DNA of 64,000 nucleotides from Aeromonas bestiarum (GTDB lineage Bacteria > Pseudomonadota > Gammaproteobacteria > Enterobacterales > Aeromonadaceae), in assembly GCF_000819745.1 (NCBI RefSeq), contig NZ_CDDA01000006.1:167636-231635 (forward strand). Reading direction: 5' to 3'. The notes beneath the pieces were generated by a model. That model was not told the origin of the DNA. It ran no database searches and was given only the letters and a program-made list of their open reading frames with translations. Every line of letters starts with the position of its first letter. The first letter of the stretch is position 1. The position numbers and the translations under genes were made by a program. Shown here piece by piece: positions 32,579 to 41,018 of the stretch.

Positions 32579-34617
32579 TTAGTGTCTCCTTGAGAAGTGG
32601 CAATGCCTGCTTGCGCCAGGGTGGCAAGCAGGGTCGGGCGGTCCAGCAGGGGCGAAAGGATCTCGCCACCCTGCAGGCCGGGTCCGTAGATCTGGTTGAA
32701 GGGAATGGCCACGCTGCCGCGTTGGCGCAAGAAGTCGGCGATGCTGGCAGAGGGACGGCTCCAGTCCCCTCGCAGGGCCACCACATCGGGGGCGCTCAGC
32801 GCTTTTTGCACGTCATCTCGCAGTAGCACGTTGAATTTGTTGGCTTTACAGGTTATGCACCAGTCGGCGGTGACATCGACAAAGACCCGCTTGTTCTGCG
32901 TCAGCGCGTCCTGGATGGCTTGCTCCGAGAGTGGCTGCCAGTTGACGGTATCTCGCTGGGGTTTTCCTTCCATCGTAAAGGCGCCGCCCAGCAGCAGGGC
33001 TCCACCCAGTAGACAGGTGAGGGCCAGTCCCAGGGTCACACCCCGAATACCATGACGCCACACCACGGCTAGCAGCAGGACAGCCAGCATCAGCGCCATC
33101 AGGATCAGTATCCAGAATTGACCGATATGGTTGCCGAGCAGGCTGAGCAGCCAGAGGCTGGAGCCCAGCATCATCAGACCGAGCAGGATGCGCAGGCGGC
33201 CCATCCAGCGGCCCGGTTTCGGCAGCCAGAGCGCAAGGCGGGGGAAGGCGGCGATCAGCAGCCAGGGCAGGCTCATGCCGAGGCCAAGCGCGGTGAAGAT
33301 GAGCCAGAGCTGACCGAGCGGGGCCCCGAGCGCAAAGGCGACTGCGGTGCCGAGGAAGGGGGCCGAGCAGGGGGTGGCCAGCAGGGTAGCGAAGCACCCC
33401 TGCAGAAAGTGACCGCCCAGGCTGTTGCCACCCGTGGTGGCGAGACGGGTATTGAGGTTGCTTGGCAGCCTTAACTCGAACAGCCCCAGCAGGTTGGCAC
33501 AAAACAGCAGGGTGACCACCACCATGAAGCCGATAAACCAGACGCTCTGGAACTGGATACCCCAGCCGACCGCTCCCTGGGTGGCGCGCAGCAGTGTGCT
33601 CATCAGTGCCAGCGCCCAGAAGGAGACCAGGATGCCGGCACTGGCCGCCAGGAATTGCAAACGAACCGGACGGCGCTCGCGGGTTTCCAGCTGCAACACC
33701 GACCCCAGCTTGAGTGCCAGCACCGGCAGCACGCAGGGCATCAGATTGAGGATAAGGCCACCCAGCAGGGCTGCGCCCAGCAGCCAGAGCAGCGAGTGGC
33801 CCTGACTCGGCAGGGTCAGCGGGTCACCTATGTGGAACTCGCTCTGCCAGGCCTGTTCACCGTTGGTCAGTACAAACCCGAGTTGCTGGCGACGTATGTC
33901 CGGCGCATCGCCCTGCCAGCCATCGCTGACCGGAATGCGGGCGATCAGGGTGTTGCCTTGCACCTCCAGCTCGGGTTTGCCAAATTCGGCGCCCTCCAGC
34001 CGCTGGAGGAAAATCTGCGGATCCTGCCAGCCCTGCGGGTTGTCGGCGGTCAGCTGCAGCTGGTTTTGCCGGTAGCCGGCCTTGAGGGTGACGGTGCCCG
34101 GCATGGCTTGTGGCAGCTTGCTCATCGCCTGGGCGTAGGCAAAGTCGAACCCTTCCGGCGCAGTGCCATCCCGCGCCAGGGTAAAGGGGTAGTCGGTCAG
34201 TATGCAGACGTTGCTGCAGGTCGAAAGGCGCAGCGTGCCCGTCAGCGCCTCGCTGCTGCTGTGGGCAAGTGTGATGGGGAGGCTGACGGTCTTCTGATAG
34301 CCCTGGGTCGAGATACCACTGACGTCAAATCGCTCCGGCACGGGCCAATGCCACTGCTGGGTGGCTTGAGGGGCATCCCAGAAGATTTCAGGAGCTATGC
34401 CACCTTCCCCCGGGTTCTGCCAATAGGTCTTCCAGCCGGACTCGAGCGCCAGGCTGAGCAGCACGCGAGTTTGGGCGGGATCGCTGGCGTCGGCTTGCAG
34501 CCGCACTTTTGCGTGATCGTTCTGGGAGCTGACAAGCCAGCCGGTATCGCTGGCCAATCCCATGGATTGCCACAGCAAGCCGCCCATCAACAGGGCAGTC
34601 TTGATCATGTTTGACAT
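32575..34617 (-). CDS. scsB: Thiol-disulfide transmembrane reductase ScsB (DsbD-like)
   Basis: A 680-residue DsbD/ScsB-family protein. It has a signal peptide, a large periplasmic N-terminal region (~25-280) with the Cys pair in STCSNVCIL, a membrane core of about eight helices with the redox cysteines in LMPCVLPVLAL and TPCSAPFLGT, and a C-terminal thioredoxin domain with DWCITCKAN. It carries electrons from cytoplasmic thioredoxin to periplasmic partners, here presumably ScsC and ScsD. The N-terminal domain is longer than in DsbD, as expected for ScsB. Confidence 0.92.
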   Translation of the reverse strand: MSNMIKTALLMGGLLWQSMGLASDTGWLVSSQNDHAKVRLQADASDPAQTRVLLSLALESGWKTYWQNPGEGGIAPEIFWDAPQATQQWHWPVPERFDVSGISTQGYQKTVSLPITLAHSSSEALTGTLRLSTCSNVCILTDYPFTLARDGTAPEGFDFAYAQAMSKLPQAMPGTVTLKAGYRQNQLQLTADNPQGWQDPQIFLQRLEGAEFGKPELEVQGNTLIARIPVSDGWQGDAPDIRRQQLGFVLTNGEQAWQSEFHIGDPLTLPSQGHSLLWLLGAALLGGLILNLMPCVLPVLALKLGSVLQLETRERRPVRLQFLAASAGILVSFWALALMSTLLRATQGAVGWGIQFQSVWFIGFMVVVTLLFCANLLGLFELRLPSNLNTRLATTGGNSLGGHFLQGCFATLLATPCSAPFLGTAVAFALGAPLGQLWLIFTALGLGMSLPWLLIAAFPRLALWLPKPGRWMGRLRILLGLMMLGSSLWLLSLLGNHIGQFWILILMALMLAVLLLAVVWRHGIRGVTLGLALTCLLGGALLLGGAFTMEGKPQRDTVNWQPLSEQAIQDALTQNKRVFVDVTADWCITCKANKFNVLLRDDVQKALSAPDVVALRGDWSRPSASIADFLRQRGSVAIPFNQIYGPGLQGGEILSPLLDRPTLLATLAQAGIATSQGDTK

Positions 34618-34667
34618 GTTTTTGTCTCTTGAAAATGGAAGTTAGGGTGGTGTAAACCGCGGCTAAC

Positions 34668-35045
34668 TCATTCTCGCCAGACACATAAAGTAAGGTGAAG
34701 CCGCCGTTCAGGCGGAGATATGTTGCGAGGGGGAGGCAAGGCGGGTGAGCGGCGCGACAGTGGCGCCAGCAAGGCAATCACGAAGGCGATGGCAAAGAAG
34801 ATCTGTTCGACGCAGAGCAGGCTGGCGGCACTGAGCCACTTGCCATTGAGCTGGCAACTGCTCGGCTGGGGCGTCGCTGGCTGTGCGTCGTCGGCATCGG
34901 CGCTGGAAGAGGGGAGGAGCTGTACCTGGCAACTGAGGGCCTGATCGAGCTGAGCCAGCCGGGCCAGCGGCTGGGCCGCGCAGTTGAGCACCAGAATGCA
35001 GACCAGCAGCAGGAGTCTTGTCGCCACGCGTTGTCGCAAAATCAT
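34668..35045 (-). CDS. Small membrane protein, probable ScsA-type
   Basis: A 125-residue protein with a signal-like N-terminal helix (VATRLLLLVCILVLNCAAQ), a short periplasmic stretch containing Cys residues (ALSCQVQL, SSCQLNGKW), a second hydrophobic helix (SLLCVEQIFFAIAFVIALLA) and a C-terminal RRLHLTLCVWRE. AGGGCG precedes ATG 35045. It is the first gene of the operon scsA-B-C-D by position. Assignment to ScsA rests mainly on that context, as similarity is weak by eye. It is divergent from plsC. Confidence 0.65.
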   Translation of the reverse strand: MILRQRVATRLLLLVCILVLNCAAQPLARLAQLDQALSCQVQLLPSSSADADDAQPATPQPSSCQLNGKWLSAASLLCVEQIFFAIAFVIALLAPLSRRSPALPPPRNISPPERRLHLTLCVWRE

Positions 35046-35220
35046 GCTCGCCCTACCCTGTTGAATGGTGCATATCCTATCGATCAATAATGACAGGAGC
35101 AAGTCAGCAGGATTCGATGCGACCATATGCAACATCGGGGTGGTCGGTTCTGTTTGGCGAACGCTTGTTCGCTAAAAGGGGGACCAGTATACTGCGCCGA
35201 GTTAAAATCCGAGGTGTTCG

Positions 35221-35949
35221 ATGCTCAAACTTGCCCGTGTGCTGCTGCTTACCCTGCTGCTCGTTTTCTGGTTCGTGTTTGGTCTGTTGCTCTGTCTGGT
35301 GCGTCCGCGTCATCCCAACAACGTCTTTGTCTTCGCCCGCATGTACCATGCGATCTGCCCGCTGCTCGGCCTCAAGGTCAAGGTCATCATACCGGACGAG
35401 GTCAAGTCGGTTGGCCCGGCGGTTTACGTCTGCAACCACCAGAGCAATTTCGACATCTTCACTGTGACAGGTGCCGTCATGCCCGGCGTGGTGGCGGTGG
35501 GCAAGAAGAGCCTGCTGTGGCTGCCCTTCTTCGGTCTCCTCTTCTGGCTCTCAGGCAACGTGCTGATCGACCGCTCCAACCGTTCCCGTGCCATCGGCAC
35601 CATAGGCCAGGTGGTGGATCGCATCAAGCATCACGGCACCTCCATCTGGATGTTCCCGGAAGGCACCCGCTCCAAGGGGCGCGGCCTGCTGCCGTTCAAG
35701 GCCGGCGCCTTCCACACCGCCGTGCAGGCCGAGGTGCCCGTGGTGCCCATCGTCTGCTCCAGCTACTTCGGCCAGATCGACCTGAACCGCTGGGACAATG
35801 GCGAGGTGTTGCTGGAAGTCATGGCACCTGTCTGCAGCAAGGAGCACGGCGCCGCCGGCATTCGCGAGTTGTCTGACAACTGCCGTGCCCGGATGGAAGC
35901 CAAGCTGGTCGAGCTGGACAGCAAGCTGGGTCGCCATCAGGCCGCCTGA
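35221..35949 (+). CDS. plsC: 1-acyl-sn-glycerol-3-phosphate acyltransferase PlsC
   Basis: A 242-residue membrane acyltransferase that makes phosphatidic acid in glycerophospholipid synthesis. The four family blocks are present: NHQSNFD (H-x4-D catalytic pair), 'GNVLIDRSNRSRAI', FPEGTRSKGRG and 'VPVVPIV'. There is one N-terminal membrane helix (~5-27). An inverted repeat GCGAAC-GCTT-GTTCGC at 35157-35172 and a TATACT-like -10 lie in the upstream region. In E. coli plsC is adjacent to parC. Confidence 0.95.
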   Translation: MLKLARVLLLTLLLVFWFVFGLLLCLVRPRHPNNVFVFARMYHAICPLLGLKVKVIIPDEVKSVGPAVYVCNHQSNFDIFTVTGAVMPGVVAVGKKSLLWLPFFGLLFWLSGNVLIDRSNRSRAIGTIGQVVDRIKHHGTSIWMFPEGTRSKGRGLLPFKAGAFHTAVQAEVPVVPIVCSSYFGQIDLNRWDNGEVLLEVMAPVCSKEHGAAGIRELSDNCRARMEAKLVELDSKLGRHQAA

Positions 35950-35971
35950 GTCTGAACGAAAGATGACATAG

Positions 35972-35996
35972 AGGGAGCCGCTGGCTCCCTTTTTTG
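35972..35996 (+). terminator. Terminator of plsC
   Basis: AGGGAGCC-GCT-GGCTCCCT followed by TTTTTT. Confidence 0.9.
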
Positions 35997-36097
35997 TTGG
36001 TTAAAAGCACCACTTTGTTGGCGATTTTAACCAATCACCTCACCTTGAATCTCAGCATAAAATCTATATCTATATGTAAAACAACAATAAATTATCT

Positions 36098-36113
36098 TGG
36101 CATGGCTCTTGTA
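36098..36113 (+). promoter_or_regulatory. Sigma-54 promoter of pspA
   Basis: TTGGCATGGCTCTTGT matches the sigma-54 -24/-12 consensus (TGGCAC-N5-TTGC) at all but two positions. The terminal TTGT rather than TTGC is also what I recall for the E. coli pspA promoter. It is 48 bp upstream of the pspA start, and the A/T-rich DNA before it could hold PspF and IHF sites. Confidence 0.8.
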
Positions 36114-36160
36114 ATGCTATTGGGAAGAGATAGCCATCCCCATGAACAAGGAACCAGACC

Positions 36161-36823
36161 ATGAGCGTATTTAGCCGCCTGACCGACGTGATCAATGCCA
36201 ACCTGCACAGCCTGCTCGACAAGAGCGAAGAGCCGGAGAAGATGCTGCGCCTGATGATAGAGGAGATGGAACAGGTCCAGGTCGAGATGAGAACCCAGGC
36301 CGCCCGCGTCATCGCCGAGCAGAAGCAGCTGGAACGCCACCAGCAGGCGCTGCAACACCAGATCCTGGAGTGGTCGGCCAAGGCCGAGCTCGCCATCCAG
36401 AAGGGGCGTGAGGATCTGGCCCGTGCCGCCCTCACCGAGAAGCTGGCCGAGGCCAAAAAATGTGACCAGCTGGAGCAGGACAAGGCCCGGGTGGCCGAGG
36501 TGCTGGCCCAGCTTACCGCCGACAGCGAGCGGCTGGCCGCCAAGCTGACCGAGGCCCGCGAGAAGCAGAAGATGCTGACCCTGCGCGAACAGACCGCCCA
36601 CAGCCGCATCCGTGCCCGCGCCCAGGTCGACAACCAGCGCATGCACGAGCTGATGGCCCGTTTCGACGGCTTTCAGGGCAGGGTCGATCAGCTGGAAGCC
36701 CAGTTGGAGGCGGCGACTCTGGGGCAGAATCCCTCGCTGGAGGCCCAGTTCCGCGAGCTGGAGCTGAACGACGAGATTGAGCGCGAACTGGCCCGGCTGA
36801 AGGGTCAGAAGGTGGAGGCATAA
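36161..36823 (+). CDS. pspA: Phage shock protein A (membrane-stress effector)
   Basis: A 220-residue PspA/IM30 (ESCRT-III-like) coiled-coil protein: MSVFSRLTDVINANLHSLLDKSEEPEKMLRLMIEEMEQV at the start, then long Ala/Glu/Gln/Lys heptads, and a C-terminal 'LEAQFRELELNDEIERELARLKGQ'. It binds PspF to hold the operon off and assembles on damaged inner membrane. AAGGA precedes the ATG. It is the first gene of a pspA-pspC-pspG operon with a sigma-54 promoter; pspF is not upstream here. Confidence 0.95.
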   Translation: MSVFSRLTDVINANLHSLLDKSEEPEKMLRLMIEEMEQVQVEMRTQAARVIAEQKQLERHQQALQHQILEWSAKAELAIQKGREDLARAALTEKLAEAKKCDQLEQDKARVAEVLAQLTADSERLAAKLTEAREKQKMLTLREQTAHSRIRARAQVDNQRMHELMARFDGFQGRVDQLEAQLEAATLGQNPSLEAQFRELELNDEIERELARLKGQKVEA

Positions 36824-36825
36824 AC

Positions 36826-37032
36826 ATGACGCCCTGGCCGAAGGACCTTGCCCATCGCAAGTTGACCGGGGTCTGTGCCGGCATCGCCAACGGGCTGGGG
36901 CTCTCCAGGGTGACGGTACGGATAGTGGCGCTGATCGCCCTGATCCTGATGCCGCCACTGACCCTGGCCGCCTATCTGCTGGCGGTGCTGATCATGCCGC
37001 CCCGTCGTGAATTGAAGCGCTGGCTGGATTGA
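36826..37032 (+). CDS. pspC: PspC-domain membrane protein, short form
   Basis: A 68-residue protein made of little more than one PspC domain (LAHRKLTGVCAGIANGLGLSRVTVRIVALI) with a hydrophobic hairpin and a basic end. E. coli PspC (119 residues) senses stress with PspB and binds PspA; this one lacks the periplasmic C-terminal part. It starts two bases after pspA. No pspB lies between pspA and pspC, which is unusual for gammaproteobacteria. Confidence 0.85.
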   Translation: MTPWPKDLAHRKLTGVCAGIANGLGLSRVTVRIVALIALILMPPLTLAAYLLAVLIMPPRRELKRWLD

Positions 37033-37078
37033 CCCCAGGGTCATTCAGCCGGCAAGAGAAGCCTGTGAGGAGCAGAAC

Positions 37079-37297
37079 ATGCTGGAATTTATCGTCTTGA
37101 TGCTGGTGTTGGTGGCCATGGCGCTGGCGGGGTTTACCGTGCTGGCCATGCTGCTGGTGAGCGGCCTCTTCGTGCTGTTTGGGGCCCTGGCCGGCATGTT
37201 CGCTCTGATCATCAAGCTGGCGCCCTGGTTGCTGGTGCTGCTGGTGGTGTGCTGGCTCATCAGCAACCGGCGCAAGCAATCCAATACCTACCGTTAA
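37079..37297 (+). CDS. pspG: Envelope stress membrane protein PspG
   Basis: A 72-residue protein of almost continuous hydrophobicity starting [12 protein letters not shown]. The segment [24 protein letters not shown] aligns well with the conserved GGMLALMIKLLPWLLL region of E. coli PspG. In E. coli pspG is an unlinked member of the PspF regulon; here it is at the end of the pspA operon. GTGAGGAGC precedes the ATG. Its stop codon overlaps that of the convergent GIY-YIG gene. Confidence 0.8.
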   Translation: MLEFIVLMLVLVAMALAGFTVLAMLLVSGLFVLFGALAGMFALIIKLAPWLLVLLVVCWLISNRRKQSNTYR

Positions 37298-37689
37298 GCC
37301 TCCCTGCTATCGGATCCTGCCTTGGCCACTGCTCGCAGTGGCCTTTTTTGTGGCCTCTTCATCGCCTGCTCGACAGCCGCCAGCCAGGGCTGGCTCCAGT
37401 CGGCCCAGCCATCCGGCTCCCGCACCAGGCGCTCCTTGAAGGCCTTGCTCTGCTGCTTGAGGCGGTATTCGAGTCGCAGCGCCGCCCCCTTGTCACCCAC
37501 CATCTGCTGCCAGACCAGCGTGAGCGGTCCCTTGCCGCGCAGGGCGCGGGATCCCTTGCCGCTCTGGTGCTGGCGCAACCGCCTTATCGGATCCGTGCTG
37601 ATCCCCGTATAGAGCAGGCCGGTCGCGGTGCGTACCAGATAGAGGGACCACTGGCTGGTTGGGGGTGAGCTGGTCGGTTCTGTGTCCAT
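37294..37689 (-). CDS. GIY-YIG nuclease-family protein (YhbQ-like)
   Basis: About 131 residues from ATG 37689 (ATG 37704 is an alternative). The GIY-YIG domain is residues about 13-95: [19 protein letters not shown] with the GIY/YIG pair as [28 protein letters not shown], and the conserved Glu in '[10 protein letters not shown]'. Short proteins of this family, like YhbQ, have nuclease activity in vitro and a poorly known role. The C-terminal ~30 residues are not conserved and contain the antisense of the psp-operon terminator hairpin. Confidence 0.85.
   Translation of the reverse strand: MDTEPTSSPPTSQWSLYLVRTATGLLYTGISTDPIRRLRQHQSGKGSRALRGKGPLTLVWQQMVGDKGAALRLEYRLKQQSKAFKERLVREPDGWADWSQPWLAAVEQAMKRPQKRPLRAVAKAGSDSREA
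37324..37349 (+). terminator. Terminator of the psp operon, inside the GIY-YIG gene 3' end
   Basis: GGCCACTGC-TC-GCAGTGGCC followed by TTTTTT, about 27 bp after pspG. It lies within the coding region of the convergent GIY-YIG gene. Confidence 0.85.
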
Positions 37690-37748
37690 CGCTGCTTTTC
37701 TCATTCGATCTGTCTGTGCCAAACTCAAGAGCAGTCCAAGGAGGTGCG

Positions 37749-38480
37749 ATGCGAGTCTGGTTCTGGTTGTGGTGCCTGTTGTCGGTCCCGGCTCTGGGGG
37801 AGACGATCCGTGTTTATGATTACCATCAGCACCCCCCTTTCATGACAGGGGAGAAGACGGGGCTGAGCCGGGATCTGGTCAAGTATCTCAATGAAAGGCT
37901 CGGCGGAGAACCCAGGCTTGAGCTCTGGCTGGTCAATCGGGCCAGATTGGCGCTGGAGATGTCGGATCCCGGCTTCGACGGCCTGGTGGCCTGGGTCAAT
38001 CCCGCCTGGGTGGGGGATCCCCAGCGCGAGCGCTATCTGTGGACCTTTCCCATCATGCGTGACACCAACGAGCTCATCTCCAGCGCGGCCAGACCCATTA
38101 CCTATCGCGGCCCGGATTCACTCAAGGGGCTGATCTTCGGTGGCATAGAGGGCTATCGCTATCAGGGGATCGATGATGCTGTGGCCCGGGGCGAGCTGGT
38201 GCGCCACGATGCCAAGAAGGTCAAAACCAATTTCAGCCTGCTGATGCGGGGCCGCATCGATGTGACGCTGGTGCCGGGCTCGGCACTCTCCTTCTTCATC
38301 CATGATGCCTATGAGGGCAAGCTGTTCGTCTCGCCCTTTCCCCAGTCCAGCTATACCCGCCACCTCTTGCTGCCGAGATCCCGCAGCGAGCTGCATGCCC
38401 GGCTGAACGACATCGCCGAGCAGATGGACCAGGATCCCGCGTGGCACGCCATCCTGGAATCCTATCGTGGCAGACCCTGA
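37749..38480 (+). CDS. Periplasmic substrate-binding-like protein (orphan)
   Basis: A 243-residue exported protein with a signal peptide ([17 protein letters not shown], cleavage near LGE). The mature part begins with a family-3 binding-protein pattern: [34 protein letters not shown], then '[24 protein letters not shown]' and '[16 protein letters not shown]'. It has no linked permease or ATPase, like the two paralogues at 88-2050, though the sequence is more distant. The 3' end overlaps convergent rarD by 19 bp. AAGGAGGTG is the ribosome site. Confidence 0.75.
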   Translation: MRVWFWLWCLLSVPALGETIRVYDYHQHPPFMTGEKTGLSRDLVKYLNERLGGEPRLELWLVNRARLALEMSDPGFDGLVAWVNPAWVGDPQRERYLWTFPIMRDTNELISSAARPITYRGPDSLKGLIFGGIEGYRYQGIDDAVARGELVRHDAKKVKTNFSLLMRGRIDVTLVPGSALSFFIHDAYEGKLFVSPFPQSSYTRHLLLPRSRSELHARLNDIAEQMDQDPAWHAILESYRGRP

Positions 38481-39364
38481 GCAGGGTTGCCGGCCCCGCG
38501 CCTGAGTTTGTGCAGCGGCAGCAGGCTCACCAGCAGACCCGCCCAGACGAAGGCAAATCCCACCGACTTTACCGGATCCGCCGTCTCGCCAAACCAGAAG
38601 AGGGCGAGCAGGAAGGCGAGGCTGGGTTCTATATATTGCAGCAACCCCACCGTGCTCATGCGGGTGCGCGCCACGGCGTAGCAGAACAGGCCCACCGGCA
38701 GCAGGGTGGCGGGGGCGCTGCCCATCAGCAGCAACCGATCAGCCCAGTCACCGGCCATGAACTGGCTCATGCCGCTCAGGGCCAGAGCACCGATGATCAG
38801 CAAAGCGACCGGCAGCTGGACCAGGGCCTCGAGATAGAGGCTGACGCCGGCGTCGTAGTGCACCTTCTTCTTGAGCAGGCCGTAGAAGGCGAAGTTGGCC
38901 CCCATGATGAGGGAGAACCAGGGCAGCTGGCCGTAGGAGAACAGCATGTAGGCCAGCCCCGCCAGCGCCAGGGCGACCGCCAGATGCTTTTGCGGGGTGA
39001 GCCGCTCCTTGAGGAAGAGCACGGCGAACACGATATTGAACAGCGGTGTCATGAAGAAGGCGAGGCTGGTGGCCAGCACCTGACCCGTGGTCAGGCACCA
39101 GGTGAACATGCACCAGCTGATGGACATGACGGGGCCCGCCAGCAGTATGAGGCCGAGTTGACGGGGTTCACTGCGCAGGCGCGCCCAGGGCACCCGGTAG
39201 CCGAGCAGGGCGAAGAGGGTGCCCAGCAGTACCGCCGACCAGAGGACGCGATGGGAGAGCAGCTCCCACATGTTGACCTCCGGCATGAACTGGTAATAGA
39301 GGGGCAGCATGCCCCACAGCACGAATGAGAGGGCCGCGCTGCCGGTGCCCATCCAGTTCTTCAT
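38462..39364 (-). CDS. rarD: EamA-family transporter RarD
   Basis: A 300-residue inner membrane protein with about ten helices. It matches RarD: 'GSAALSFVLWGMLPLYYQFMPEVNMWELLSHRVLWS' at the start, 'MSISWCMFTWCLTTGQVLATSLAFFMTPLFNI', and the late 'STVGLLQYIEPSLAFLLALFWFGE'. RarD is named for chloramphenicol sensitivity in Pseudomonas; its true substrate is unknown. The gene is monocistronic. Confidence 0.9.
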   Translation of the reverse strand: MKNWMGTGSAALSFVLWGMLPLYYQFMPEVNMWELLSHRVLWSAVLLGTLFALLGYRVPWARLRSEPRQLGLILLAGPVMSISWCMFTWCLTTGQVLATSLAFFMTPLFNIVFAVLFLKERLTPQKHLAVALALAGLAYMLFSYGQLPWFSLIMGANFAFYGLLKKKVHYDAGVSLYLEALVQLPVALLIIGALALSGMSQFMAGDWADRLLLMGSAPATLLPVGLFCYAVARTRMSTVGLLQYIEPSLAFLLALFWFGETADPVKSVGFAFVWAGLLVSLLPLHKLRRGAGNPAQGLPR

Positions 39365-39466
39365 CTCTCTCCGTTTATTAAATTAAACATTTGTGGTCGC
39401 ATGATAAGTACCCGCTGACGCTTTCACAAGCAGGATGGAGGGGGAAATTCTGTTACTATCGGGCCC

Positions 39467-40054
39467 ATGAACCGACTCGATACGCTGTTTGAACAGATCC
39501 GGGCCTGCCGGTTATGCGAGGCTCATTTGCCGCTGGGACCACGCCCGGTGATCCGTGGCGCCGAAAGCGCCCGCTTGCTGATCATCGGCCAGGCGCCCGG
39601 TACCCGCGTGCATGCCAGCGGCATCCCCTGGGATGACCCTTCTGGCGATCGGCTGCGTCACTGGCTCGGCGTGGATAAAACGACCTTCTACGACGAGTCC
39701 CGCATCGCCATCATGCCGATGGGGCTCTGCTACCCCGGCAAGGGCAAGTCGGGGGATCTGCCACCCAGACCCGAATGTGCGCCCACCTGGCACGACAAGG
39801 TGTTGATGCTGCTGCCCAATATCGAGCTGACCCTGCTCATCGGCCAGTATTCTCAACAGTACTATCTGGGCAAGGCCAGCAAAGGCTCGCTCACCGAGAC
39901 GGTGCGCAGCTGGGCCGACTATGATCCCGCCTGGCTGCCGTTGCCGCACCCGTCCCCGCGCAACACCTTCTGGCTCAAGAAGAATCCCTGGTTCGAGCAG
40001 GATGTGATCCCCCATCTGCAGCAAAGGGTCGCCCCCTTGCTGGTGCGACTCTAG
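39467..40054 (+). CDS. Uracil-DNA glycosylase-superfamily protein with an Fe-S-type cysteine set
   Basis: A 195-residue protein of the UDG superfamily, near family 4. The motif A-like 'IIGQAPGTRVHASGIPWDDPSGDRL' and the motif B-like HPSPRN (~161-166) are present. Four cysteines (Cys14, Cys17, Cys88, Cys104) fall where family 4/5 enzymes bind a [4Fe-4S] cluster. The usual catalytic Asp/Glu of motif A is altered (GQAPGTRVH), so activity should not be assumed. There is no clear operon partner. Confidence 0.8.
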   Translation: MNRLDTLFEQIRACRLCEAHLPLGPRPVIRGAESARLLIIGQAPGTRVHASGIPWDDPSGDRLRHWLGVDKTTFYDESRIAIMPMGLCYPGKGKSGDLPPRPECAPTWHDKVLMLLPNIELTLLIGQYSQQYYLGKASKGSLTETVRSWADYDPAWLPLPHPSPRNTFWLKKNPWFEQDVIPHLQQRVAPLLVRL

Positions 40055-40068
40055 TACTGGCCTCTGCG

Positions 40069-40926
40069 TCAGACCGCAGGTTCCGTCAGCGGCTTTGGTT
40101 TGCTGCGAGCCATGGCAAGCAGCGGGATTATGATGCACAGGCAGCCCAGCAGCAGCGGCAGACCCGGCTGCTCGTCGAACAGCCAGACCCCGATGGCGAC
40201 CGCCATCAGGAGACCCGTGTATTCCGCCGAGGCGATCTTGCTCGCCTCCGCCTTGCGATAGGCCACCACGCACAGCCCGGCATAGACCATGATCAGCGCC
40301 GATGAGCCGAAGGCGGGCCACCACATCTGCCACTGCCAGTCTCCCCCTTCCCACCAGGCCAGCGCCAGTATGAAGGGCATGCTCAGCACGTTGGTGAAGA
40401 ACAGGGTCTGTGCTATGGGCTGCTTGAGCGGGATCCGCTTGATCAGCAAGTTGTTGAGCGCCATGGAGAGCGCCACCCCGAGCGCCGCCAGCGCGGCCCA
40501 GTTCACCTCGGTCGGCCGCAGCACGATCAGCACCCCGATAAAACCGATGAGCGCGGTCAGCACCTTCTGGCGCGAGATGGCTTCCCCCGCCATCCATACC
40601 GCCAGCGGCACCATCATCAGCGGGGCCGCATAGAAGAGGGCGTTGGCGGTGGCGAGCGGCAAGCGGGTGAGGGCAATGACCATCAGGCAGACGCCGACCG
40701 CCCAGATGTGAGCCCGCAGCAGATGCCACTTGAGCGCCACCGGCGGGTTGCGACGCCAGGACCAGAGCAGCCAGGGCATCAGCAAGAGGGCGGCGGAGAG
40801 CTGGCGAAAGAAGACAAACTGGAACACGGGCTGGCTCGGCTCCAGCATCTTGACCAGCGCATCGGAAAAGACCGCCACCATGTTGCCCAGCACCAGATAG
40901 AGGATTCCGATCCCGACTGCATTCAT
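40069..40926 (-). CDS. DMT-superfamily EamA-type transporter
   Basis: A 285-residue membrane protein with two EamA repeats, about ten helices. Repeat 1 has 'NMVAVFSDALVKML' and 'ATANALFYAAPLMMVPLAVWMAGEAISRQKVLTALIGFIGVLIVLRP'; repeat 2 has 'RKAEASKIASAEYTGLLMAVAIGVWLFDEQP'. Such proteins export amino acids or related metabolites. GGAGG precedes ATG 40926. The gene is divergent from a LysR regulator, which probably controls it. Confidence 0.87.
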   Translation of the reverse strand: MNAVGIGILYLVLGNMVAVFSDALVKMLEPSQPVFQFVFFRQLSAALLLMPWLLWSWRRNPPVALKWHLLRAHIWAVGVCLMVIALTRLPLATANALFYAAPLMMVPLAVWMAGEAISRQKVLTALIGFIGVLIVLRPTEVNWAALAALGVALSMALNNLLIKRIPLKQPIAQTLFFTNVLSMPFILALAWWEGGDWQWQMWWPAFGSSALIMVYAGLCVVAYRKAEASKIASAEYTGLLMAVAIGVWLFDEQPGLPLLLGCLCIIIPLLAMARSKPKPLTEPAV

Positions 40927-40969
40927 ACCACCTCCCATATCAGATGAGGGCAGGGTAGCGCGGGGTCAG

Positions 40970-41018
40970 TTATCCAGTAAAATGATAAAAAATCACCATC
41001 TATGAGAATTTTGGATAA
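40970..41018. promoter_or_regulatory. Inverted repeat TTATCCA..TGGATAA in the DMT/LysR divergent region
   Basis: TTATCCA at 40970-40976 and TGGATAA at 41012-41018 frame an A/T-rich segment that also contains ATGAT..ATCAC. It sits between divergent promoters and may bind the LysR protein. It is unverified. Confidence 0.35.
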
